Below, piece by piece: positions 16,413-23,859 of a stretch of 51,389 nucleotides of DNA. The stretch covers positions 1 to 51,389 of the forward strand of contig JAFQBM010000032.1 in assembly GCA_017399685.1 (NCBI GenBank), given 5' to 3'. Position 1 is the stretch's first letter. Each line of letters opens with the position of its first letter. Origin of the DNA: Lachnospiraceae bacterium (GTDB lineage: Bacteria; Bacillota; Clostridia; Lachnospirales; Lachnospiraceae). The translations under genes and the position numbers were made by a program. The notes under the pieces were generated by a model. The model was not told the DNA's origin and did not search any database. It saw only the letters and a list, made by a program, of their open reading frames with translations.

Positions 16413-17597
16413 ATGAAAAAGAAAATCAAACCAATCGTTGCAGGATTATGTCTTGGGGGACTTCTTTTAACGGGGTGCGTTAAGGAAGAAGGAAATAATA
16501 AGACTACTACAGAAGAAAAAGAAAGTACAGATATTGTTACCACAGAAGATGGGGAAGAGGTGGAATCTGTAGATGCACCTCTTGGGATGATTGAATCTTG
16601 TGAACTAACGCAATTAGAAGACAGGGAAATCATCAGTGTTTCTGTGGTAGGAGATGGAGAAACTTTATATGTTAGTACCTGTTTTGAAGATACAGAACTG
16701 GCAATGTCCGTTTATGAAGTATTACGTTTTGATTATCAGGAGCCGCTGAAAGGATACGGAGAGCCTGTTGTAATGCAATGGGACGATGATATTTCCTGTA
16801 TTTATTTCACTACGAATCAGGCAGGAACCAAAGCATATTTATCTGTATTATCAGAAAATCCGGATATTGAAGATTCTGAAGAATCTTTCTTCTTACGTCT
16901 TGCGGTGGCGGATATAGAAGAAAATCAGCTTAAGAATATTACTTTGCTGGAAGGAATGGAAGAAACAGGAAATCAGATTATTTCCGCCGTAGATGAAGAA
17001 GAGAATATTTATTATGTAGCAGAAGATATGGAAACCGGTACTTTGGTGGCGAAAGCAGCATATGCGGGGGAAGGTTATATTGCCCAGGAATTGTTTGGAG
17101 AAGGACACGTTCAGACTGCTATTTTGGAAGAGGAAACAGAAGAAGCGGGAGAACAAGAAGTGATGGGAGAATCAGGAAGTGAAAACCAGACGGATATGAA
17201 TCAGGAAGGGGAAGCAGAAGCTGAAAATTTAGAAGAGGATGCGGATACCCGGAAGGAAAATACCGTTTTATGGGAAGAAATCATAAATATCCGTTCCATT
17301 GTAAAAGCAGAAGATGGTGTATATTATTTTACGGCACCCAGACCAAAGGATGGTGTGTATGTGATTTATTCCACAAAAGAACAGGAAGATGGACTTTTTG
17401 CATATCCGGAATTATTACCAAAGGAAATCAATGATGGAGTAGAAGATAAGCTATATTGTGCGGTTTCTACCAGTGAAAAGTATCTTTATTATATCAGTTC
17501 AAAATCCACCGTAAATGAAGATGGAGAATTTTACAGTAAAACGATGTTATATCGTGTGTTAAGAGAAAACTTAGAAGAAACAATAGAAGAACAATAA
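16413..17597 (+). CDS. Membrane-anchored lipoprotein, unknown function
   Basis: A 394-residue secreted protein with a lipoprotein signal (basic KKKIKPIV, hydrophobic core, LLLTGC lipobox). It is highly acidic, with a Glu-rich low-complexity insert around residues 230–275. The rest shows repeated Tyr-rich strands separated by acidic turns (ETLYVSTCFEDTE, IYYVAEDMETG, YLYYISSKS), suggesting a beta-propeller-like surface domain. No catalytic motif is seen. GGAGGG lies 6 bases before ATG 16413. It sits alone between pyrI and metG. Confidence 0.75.
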   Translation: MKKKIKPIVAGLCLGGLLLTGCVKEEGNNKTTTEEKESTDIVTTEDGEEVESVDAPLGMIESCELTQLEDREIISVSVVGDGETLYVSTCFEDTELAMSVYEVLRFDYQEPLKGYGEPVVMQWDDDISCIYFTTNQAGTKAYLSVLSENPDIEDSEESFFLRLAVADIEENQLKNITLLEGMEETGNQIISAVDEEENIYYVAEDMETGTLVAKAAYAGEGYIAQELFGEGHVQTAILEEETEEAGEQEVMGESGSENQTDMNQEGEAEAENLEEDADTRKENTVLWEEIINIRSIVKAEDGVYYFTAPRPKDGVYVIYSTKEQEDGLFAYPELLPKEINDGVEDKLYCAVSTSEKYLYYISSKSTVNEDGEFYSKTMLYRVLRENLEETIEEQ

Positions 17598-17626
17598 AGG
17601 AAAAGTAAGGAAAGGAATCATTTATT

Positions 17627-19576
17627 ATGTCTAAAATACCATTTTATATGACAACAGCCATTGCGTATACTTCAGGAAAGCCACATATCGGAAATACTTA
17701 CGAAATTGTATTGGCAGACAGCATTGCCCGTTTTAAGCGTAAGGAGGGATACGATGTATTTTTCCAGACTGGTACCGATGAGCATGGACAAAAAATCGAA
17801 TTAAAGGCAGCAGAAGCAAACATTACCCCAAAGGAATTTGTAGATAATGTTGCTGCAGAAATTAAGAGTATCTGGGATTTAATGAATACTTCTTATGATA
17901 AATTCATTCGTACTACAGATGAAGACCATGAAAAGCAGTTAAAGAAGATTTTCTTGAAGTTATATCAAAAGGGAGATATTTATAAGGGACATTACGAAGG
18001 AATGTATTGTACTCCATGTGAATCCTTCTTTACTACTTCCCAGTTAGTAGACGGAAAATGTCCGGACTGTGGAAGAGAATGTCAGCCTGCCAAGGAAGAA
18101 GCATATTTCTTTAAAATGAGCAAGTATGCAGACCGTTTGATTGAACATATTAATACCCATCCTGAATTCATTCAGCCGGAATCCAGAAAGAATGAAATGA
18201 TGAATAACTTCTTATTACCAGGATTACAGGATTTATGTGTTACCAGAACTTCCTTTAAATGGGGTGTTCCGGTTGATTTTGATGATAAACACGTAATTTA
18301 CGTGTGGTTAGATGCCCTAACCAACTATATTACGGGAATCGGCTATGATGCAGATGGAAATCATAAAGAGAACTTTAATAAATTCTGGCCTGCTAATTTA
18401 CATCTGATTGGTAAGGATATCATTCGTTTCCATACCATTTACTGGCCTATCTTCTTGATGGCACTGGATTTACCATTGCCAAAGCAGATTTTCGGACACC
18501 CATGGTTATTACAAGGGGACGGAAAGATGAGTAAATCCAAAGGAAATGTCATTTATGCGGATGAATTGGTGGAATTTTTCGGAGTAGATGCAGTACGTTA
18601 TTTTGTGCTTCATGAAATGCCATTTGAAAACGATGGTGTGATTACCTGGGAATTGATGGTAGAAAGAATGAATTCCGATTTGGCGAATACCTTAGGAAAT
18701 CTGGTAAACCGTACCATTTCCATGTGTAATAAATACTTTGACGGTGTGGTAACAGATGCAAAAGTGGCAGAAGAAGTAGATGAGGATTTAAAGAAGGTTG
18801 TACTTGAAACCAAAGGAAAAGTCTGTGATAAGATGGCGAAATTACGTGTGGCAGATGCCATGACAGAAATCTTCAACTTATTCAAACGTTGTAATAAATA
18901 CATTGATGAAACCATGCCTTGGGCATTGGCGAAAGAGGAAGCAAAGAGCGACCGATTAAAGACTGTATTATATAACCTGGTGGAATCTATTACCATAGGT
19001 GCCAGCCTCTTAGAGTCATTTATGCCGGAAACAGCAGATAACATCGTAGCACAGTTAAATACCACTAAGAGAACTATGGATGAATTGGATTCTTACGGAT
19101 TATATCCAAGTGGTAACAAGGTAGTGGAAACTCCTACGATTTTATTCGCAAGACTGGATGTAAATGAAGTCCTAGAAAAGGTAGAGGCAAAGAAAGAAGC
19201 AGCCTTAAAAGAAGAAAAGGCAAAAGAAGGAATGGATGTGGAAGCATTAGAAGAAATCTCCATTGATGATTTTGCCAAGGTACAGCTTCAGGTAGGCGAA
19301 ATCATTGCCTGTGAAGAAGTGAAGAAATCGAAGAAATTATTATGCTCACAGGTTAAGATAGGAAGTCAGGTAAGACAAATCGTGTCCGGAATCAAGGCAC
19401 ACTACTCTCCGGAAGAAATGGTAGGTAAGAAGGTGGTAGTAGTTACCAACTTAAAACCAGCCAAGTTAGCAGGAGTATTGTCCGAAGGAATGATTCTTTG
19501 TGCAGAAAATGAAGCCGGAGAACTTGCTTTGGTGACTACAGAAAAAGAAATGCCAAGCGGAGCACCAATTCGATAA
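17627..19576 (+). CDS. metG: Methionyl-tRNA synthetase
   Basis: A 649-residue class I aminoacyl-tRNA synthetase. The HIGH motif is KPHIGNTYE (about residue 19). The zinc knuckle has CTPC and CPDC pairs (about 127–147), and GKMSKSKGN lies near 302. The anticodon-binding helical domain follows, and the last ~110 residues are a tRNA-binding (EMAP/Trbp111-like) domain starting IDDFAKVQLQVGEIIA, which makes the enzyme a dimer. The length is normal for Gram-positive MetRS. No T-box leader is seen upstream. A strong terminator follows. Confidence 0.97.
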   Translation: MSKIPFYMTTAIAYTSGKPHIGNTYEIVLADSIARFKRKEGYDVFFQTGTDEHGQKIELKAAEANITPKEFVDNVAAEIKSIWDLMNTSYDKFIRTTDEDHEKQLKKIFLKLYQKGDIYKGHYEGMYCTPCESFFTTSQLVDGKCPDCGRECQPAKEEAYFFKMSKYADRLIEHINTHPEFIQPESRKNEMMNNFLLPGLQDLCVTRTSFKWGVPVDFDDKHVIYVWLDALTNYITGIGYDADGNHKENFNKFWPANLHLIGKDIIRFHTIYWPIFLMALDLPLPKQIFGHPWLLQGDGKMSKSKGNVIYADELVEFFGVDAVRYFVLHEMPFENDGVITWELMVERMNSDLANTLGNLVNRTISMCNKYFDGVVTDAKVAEEVDEDLKKVVLETKGKVCDKMAKLRVADAMTEIFNLFKRCNKYIDETMPWALAKEEAKSDRLKTVLYNLVESITIGASLLESFMPETADNIVAQLNTTKRTMDELDSYGLYPSGNKVVETPTILFARLDVNEVLEKVEAKKEAALKEEKAKEGMDVEALEEISIDDFAKVQLQVGEIIACEEVKKSKKLLCSQVKIGSQVRQIVSGIKAHYSPEEMVGKKVVVVTNLKPAKLAGVLSEGMILCAENEAGELALVTTEKEMPSGAPIR

Positions 19577-19622
19577 AAAAAGAAAGCATAATCTCATAAA
19601 TTTTAAAAGTTTGTTGTTATTC

Positions 19623-19660
19623 AATGCAGGTCAGTGGAAGCTGGCCTGCATTTTATGTTA
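19623..19660 (+). terminator. Terminator after metG
   Basis: AATGCAGGTCAG pairs with CTGGCCTGCATT (12 bp, one G·U pair) around a six-base loop, and a T-rich tail follows. It closes the core block; AT-rich accessory sequence begins right after it. Confidence 0.85.
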
Positions 19661-19699
19661 TTTTGGTATTTTGATTGGAAGGGAATAAGGAGTACAGGA

Positions 19700-19795
19700 A
19701 TGGAAAAAGGTTTATTACATAAGCAAATGGCAGAGAGTAGATTAGTAGAGTATAAAGAAGAAACCATAAAAGATGAATTAAGTGCAGCACTATAA
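19700..19795 (+). CDS. Small ORF, 31 residues
   Basis: ATG at 19700 has AAGGAG eight to thirteen bases upstream. The product starts MEKGLLHKQMAESRLVEYKE and is charged and helical. It is possibly a decayed gene at the island edge. From 19796 to 20185 I see only AT-rich sequence, which should contain the promoter of the lanthipeptide operon, but no convincing -35/-10 pair. Confidence 0.3.
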   Translation: MEKGLLHKQMAESRLVEYKEETIKDELSAAL

Positions 19796-20185
19796 AAAAG
19801 GACTTATTGGATATAAGAGAAATTCAAATATTTATTTGAAAGAAATGAATGGATAATATATTGGAAATTGCTAACTTGCTAGGGTGTGGTATGTTAGAGA
19901 CGACATGAATTTATACTAAAACAACTTCTTTAAAAAACGTAGATTAGAGAAATTAATTTATAAATCGATATTATACGATATTATATATATGTGGACAAAA
20001 CTAGACATTTATGATAAACAGGTAGATTTGTAAAACTACTCAAATGGTTTTATTACAACGATTTTCATAATATATAGATAAATTAGGGATATTTAAAATC
20101 ATTTAGAATTAGAAATTCAAACCTTAAATCTGTTATAGTTTTGGCACAAAAATTAAATAAAAAACAGAAAGGAGATATACATAAT

Positions 20186-20347
20186 ATGGATAATGTATTA
20201 GAAGAAATCCAAGTAAATACGGAGATTATGGACGAGATTAATGGTGCTGGTAAGCTTAGTGATTCTCTTGGGATAATAAGTTGGTATTTTGGAAACCATG
20301 GTTTTGTTTGCACGTGGACAGTTGAATGTATGTCAAATTGTAAATAA
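20186..20347 (+). CDS. Two-peptide lantibiotic alpha precursor (LanA1)
   Basis: A 53-residue precursor. The leader is acidic and helical (MDNVLEEIQVNTEIMDEI), ending in NGA or NGAG as a double-glycine-type cleavage site. The core ends GNHGFVCTWTVECMSNCK. This matches the alpha peptides of lacticin 3147 (GNNGAWCTLTHECMAWCK) and haloduracin (GNKGAYCTLTVECMPSCN), including the CTxTxEC lipid II-binding ring of the mersacidin group. The core has three Cys and six Ser/Thr, which fits two or three thioether rings. AGAAAGGAG lies nine bases before ATG 20186; an upstream in-frame start at 20141 would add 15 residues unlike any leader. A hairpin follows, then lanM1. The mature product should bind lipid II, which is inferred from the motif. 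Confidence 0.93.
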   Translation: MDNVLEEIQVNTEIMDEINGAGKLSDSLGIISWYFGNHGFVCTWTVECMSNCK

Positions 20348-20361
20348 TATCAAAAAATATG

Positions 20362-20388
20362 AATAGCTGCAGGGTTTCTGCGGCTATT
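20362..20388 (+). promoter_or_regulatory. Attenuator or processing hairpin between lanA1 and lanM1
   Basis: AATAGC–T–GCAG pairs with CTGC–G–GCTATT, an 11-bp stem with one G·U pair and a GGTTT loop. No T-run follows, so it should leak or protect the upstream mRNA. This would give more precursor than enzyme, a common arrangement in lan operons. Confidence 0.6.
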
Positions 20389-20401
20389 TGTCAGAAAGAA
20401 A

Positions 20402-23392
20402 GTGAACCGGATGGACAGGATAGATAATAAATGGAAAGGTATTTTTCCAGAATTGGAAGAAGAACAGGAGATAGTACAGTTTTTTGGACGCTATATTGAC
20501 AAGGAACTGTTGAAAGATGAAAGAAAAGTAATACATGGGAAATATGATGCTAATGAAGAAAGTCTTTTAAAAGTGGAAAAAGTAATAGGTAAAGATTGTC
20601 CGTTTCATAAATTTATTAGTTTGGTACTGGTTCAATTCTATAAGAACTTGGAAGAACAAATAAAAAAATATCAGGATATTGTGGAAGTTGAACAGGTAAT
20701 AGATGATGTATTGTGTTATATGGGGCAAAAGGTTCTTACAATGGTAGTTCGCACTTTAATCCAAGAGATTCATCAATGTGAGGAAATGGATAAACTTGAG
20801 GGAGATGCAGAAGAAGAACGTTATAACTATTATAATGAGCAACTATCCATAAGTCGAGAGTATGTTTATGAATTAGAGGAAAAGTATCCAGTATTATTTT
20901 GTATGATAGATAAGATGATGCATATGCATATTAGATATACCCAAGAAATATTAGAAAACATTTCACTTCGCAGTGCGGATATTGCTTCTCTGTTAGGAAC
21001 AGATAGTGTTGGTAAAGTACAAGCATTGCAATTTGGGTTAGGGGATTCTCATTGTGGAGGAAAAACGGTTGTTCAAATCAAATTTAGTAATAATGAGGTC
21101 ATTTATAAACCAAGAAACCTTTATATGGAAGAAAATTGGAGCAATCTAGTGGAGTTTGTCAATAATAAGTATGGAAAAAATATCTTGAAAGCTGCGAAGA
21201 CCATTAGTGGGATTAATTATGGATTTATGGAAAAGGTTTGTTATGCTGAATGTGGGTGTGTGAATGATGTAGAAGAATTTTTTTTTCATTCTGGGTGTCT
21301 TTTGGCAATATTATATTCTTTAAATGCAAGTGACTGTCATTTTGAAAATATCATTTCCGTTGGAACATATCCCGTAATAGTGGATACGGAATTATTATTA
21401 GGAATAAATCCTAACGAACGTAAAGACGACAAAGGAAGTATTGTAAAAGCAATCAAAGCACTTTACTACTCTGTTGCACAGGTGGGGCTTTTACCATTTC
21501 AGGTTTCCGTAGGAAAAAAGAAAATAGATATTGGAGGAGTACGCAATGTCAATAATCAAAAAGCCCCTATTAAATCATTAGTAATAAAAGAAAAAGGGAG
21601 TGTTAAAATTCACTTTGAATATGAAGAACGCACATTAAAAAGTAAAAAAAATATTCCTACACTGGCGGAAAATGTGGAAGAAAAACGATGTGTAGAATGT
21701 ATGGTTGTTGGATTTGAAAAATTATATGATTTCATTTTGGAGCATAAGGAAGAATATGTATTGAAGGTTCTTTCACTATTTGAAAAAACAGATATAAGGG
21801 TACTTTATAATCCAACCATGGTATACAGTAATTTATTGGGGATTTCATATCATCCTATGTTTATGGAAGCGGAGTCAGATAGATTAAAATTGCTTTCAAG
21901 AATTGCACTGGTTAGTGGAGACAATGAAATACTTGTTCGAAGTGAGATGAATATGATGATGGAAAATGATATTCCATATTATTCAATTAAGTTTAAAGAC
22001 CATGTTATTGTAGATGGAAGAGATTTAATTATTAATGATAATTTTAATTTTTCACCATGTGATATTTTTTTAAGAAAAATGAGTTGGTTTAGCCAAAATG
22101 ATAAAAAGTTGCAGAAAGAGATATTGAGAGATTCATATTATTCCTTTGATTATCATGATAATCTAACGAATTTTAAGTGGTCTTGTCAGGCTAAGCTTGA
22201 ACAAAAAGGCATTCTAAAAAATAATATGCTTGCTACTGCAGAAGAAATTCTTGATTATTTATATCAAATCAGGAGTTTTTTAAGTGTAAACGAGAGGGGC
22301 ATTACTGAACGTTGTTTTGTAGGTAGTACCATTCCAAACATGGATAAAGACAATTGGAGAAAAGATTTAATTGATTTTGATTTATACGATGGACATATTG
22401 GATTGGTATATTTGTATTTTTACGCTGCGAAACATTTGAAGAATGATAAATATAGACAAATAGCTCAGGAAATTTTACATATGATTCAAGGTAACTATGA
22501 GCTTTTATTAAAAAAACATATGCTATTAACAGGATTACACAAAGGTTTAGGTGGCTATCTCATAACTTTTGCTGAATATTATGAGGATATTGGTGAAGAT
22601 AGGTTTGAACTTTTGACTGCATTTATAAAACTTGGACTTGACGAGATGGAGAAAAATAATCTTATCGACTTGATTGATGGAAATGTGGGCTTCGTCTTAG
22701 CTACTCTATATGTTGGTGAACGTGTAAAGGATAAGATGATTAATCAACTTGTGGATTCTGTTGTCAAAAAAGCTAGAGATATGATATTGAATGCATCCGA
22801 AAAAATAGATGTGAACTTTTCTGGATATGCACATGGGATGGGTGCCTTTTTGGTAGTTCTTTATCGAATATACCAGTATCTAAAGGACGTAGAAATTTTA
22901 AAGCTTATGGAAAAACTTATTCAATATGATAGGGAAATATTTCTGGATAAAGATAAGCATGACTGGTATCGTTCAAAGAATGAAAAGGAGTTTTCAAAAG
23001 GATGGTGTCATGGAAGTCCAGGAGTTTTGTTAGGCAGGATACAGCTTAAGAAAATGGGATATAGAGATAATTTTCTTGATAAAGAAATAGAATGGTTGAC
23101 AGAACATGTGAAAAAGGAAACTTTTGGTTACAATTTGTCTTACTGCCATGGAGATTTAGGTAATTTATCTATTTTAAAACAAGTGGCGATTATTAATTGC
23201 GATCAGAAACTTAAGATGTTGGTTGATGCAAATTTTCAAGAACTCTATAAGTTGGCAATTAGAGATTGGAATCAGCTTAAGAAACCTGTTCAGAAGTTGA
23301 ATGGTTTGATGGCTGGGCTTGGAGGAATAGCATTTGCTCTGATTAATTTTGCAAAAGATGATAAAGAACCAGCTTTTATTTCGCTAATATAG
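20402..23392 (+). CDS. Class II lanthipeptide synthetase LanM1
   Basis: A 996-residue bifunctional enzyme. The N-terminal dehydratase (DUF4135 type) carries LGDSHCGGKTVVQIKF and VIYKPRNLYME (around residues 215–245), SDCHFENII and VDTELLLG. These groups phosphorylate and eliminate Ser/Thr. The C-terminal LanC-like cyclase has a GYAHGMGA motif, then the zinc ligands in GWCHGSPG and SYCHGDLG (Cys, Cys-His). All key residues are present, so it should be active. It starts with GTG at 20402; ATG 20411 is an alternative, and neither has a clear ribosome site. By position after lanA1, and by analogy with LtnM1/HalM1, it should modify the alpha peptide. Confidence 0.95.
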   Translation: MNRMDRIDNKWKGIFPELEEEQEIVQFFGRYIDKELLKDERKVIHGKYDANEESLLKVEKVIGKDCPFHKFISLVLVQFYKNLEEQIKKYQDIVEVEQVIDDVLCYMGQKVLTMVVRTLIQEIHQCEEMDKLEGDAEEERYNYYNEQLSISREYVYELEEKYPVLFCMIDKMMHMHIRYTQEILENISLRSADIASLLGTDSVGKVQALQFGLGDSHCGGKTVVQIKFSNNEVIYKPRNLYMEENWSNLVEFVNNKYGKNILKAAKTISGINYGFMEKVCYAECGCVNDVEEFFFHSGCLLAILYSLNASDCHFENIISVGTYPVIVDTELLLGINPNERKDDKGSIVKAIKALYYSVAQVGLLPFQVSVGKKKIDIGGVRNVNNQKAPIKSLVIKEKGSVKIHFEYEERTLKSKKNIPTLAENVEEKRCVECMVVGFEKLYDFILEHKEEYVLKVLSLFEKTDIRVLYNPTMVYSNLLGISYHPMFMEAESDRLKLLSRIALVSGDNEILVRSEMNMMMENDIPYYSIKFKDHVIVDGRDLIINDNFNFSPCDIFLRKMSWFSQNDKKLQKEILRDSYYSFDYHDNLTNFKWSCQAKLEQKGILKNNMLATAEEILDYLYQIRSFLSVNERGITERCFVGSTIPNMDKDNWRKDLIDFDLYDGHIGLVYLYFYAAKHLKNDKYRQIAQEILHMIQGNYELLLKKHMLLTGLHKGLGGYLITFAEYYEDIGEDRFELLTAFIKLGLDEMEKNNLIDLIDGNVGFVLATLYVGERVKDKMINQLVDSVVKKARDMILNASEKIDVNFSGYAHGMGAFLVVLYRIYQYLKDVEILKLMEKLIQYDREIFLDKDKHDWYRSKNEKEFSKGWCHGSPGVLLGRIQLKKMGYRDNFLDKEIEWLTEHVKKETFGYNLSYCHGDLGNLSILKQVAIINCDQKLKMLVDANFQELYKLAIRDWNQLKKPVQKLNGLMAGLGGIAFALINFAKDDKEPAFISLI

Positions 23393-23411
23393 AACTACGT
23401 TTTGTAGTTTT
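23393..23411 (+). terminator. Weak hairpin between lanM1 and lanA2
   Basis: AACTAC (23393–23398) pairs with GTAGTT (23404–23409) and a short TT tail follows, directly after the lanM1 stop. A six-pair AT-rich stem is likely leaky. Confidence 0.4.
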
Positions 23412-23447
23412 ATATATAGAAAATATAAAAAGAAAGGAGAGAATATT

Positions 23448-23642
23448 ATGTCAAAAGAAGCAATGGGATACATTTCTGAAAAAGATTTAGAAGAATTGGT
23501 AGCAGAAGAAAATTTGGCAGGTGGAACTACTTGGGGTTGTGCTGTTGCGACGGCAACTATTGGTGCCACGGTAGCATTTACAACCGCTTTTATTTCTAAT
23601 AGTGGTTCAACAAACGCTTGCACAAAAAGTTGTAGATTCTAA
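23448..23642 (+). CDS. Two-peptide lantibiotic beta precursor (LanA2)
   Basis: A 64-residue precursor. The leader is acidic (EKDLEELVAEENLAGG) and ends in a canonical GG site. The 38-residue core begins TTWGCAVATATIG, close to haloduracin beta (TTWPCATVGVSVALC) and the cytolysin large subunit (TTPVCAVAATAA), and ends ACTKSCRF like the CTSQC/CSKRC ends of beta peptides. Only three Cys are present, at core positions 5, 32 and 36, against a dozen Ser/Thr. The middle should therefore hold several dehydrated but unbridged residues. AGAAAGGAGAG precedes the ATG. A very strong terminator follows. The expected partner is the alpha peptide at 20186. Confidence 0.93.
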   Translation: MSKEAMGYISEKDLEELVAEENLAGGTTWGCAVATATIGATVAFTTAFISNSGSTNACTKSCRF

Positions 23643-23649
23643 ATCAAAA

Positions 23650-23692
23650 ATATGACATATATGGATTGAATCCGTATATGTCATATTTTGTA
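23650..23692 (+). terminator. Strong terminator after lanA2
   Basis: Bases 23651–23666 pair with 23670–23685 (16 bp, one G·U) around a TGA loop, followed by TTTTG. It should stop most transcripts before lanM2, or act as a 3' stabiliser for the short lanA2 message. Confidence 0.8.
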
Positions 23693-23859
23693 TGGATGAT
23701 TGGTTTTAGAAAAATTAACATATATTTGACGATGAAAAATATTTAACTCAAAGATATTGGGTATAAAGTTTAGTTAAAAAAGTATAAGTAACCATATTTT
23801 GAAGAAGAGAAATTATATCAACATAAGGATTGTAAATATTTGATGAGAGGTATGATAAT

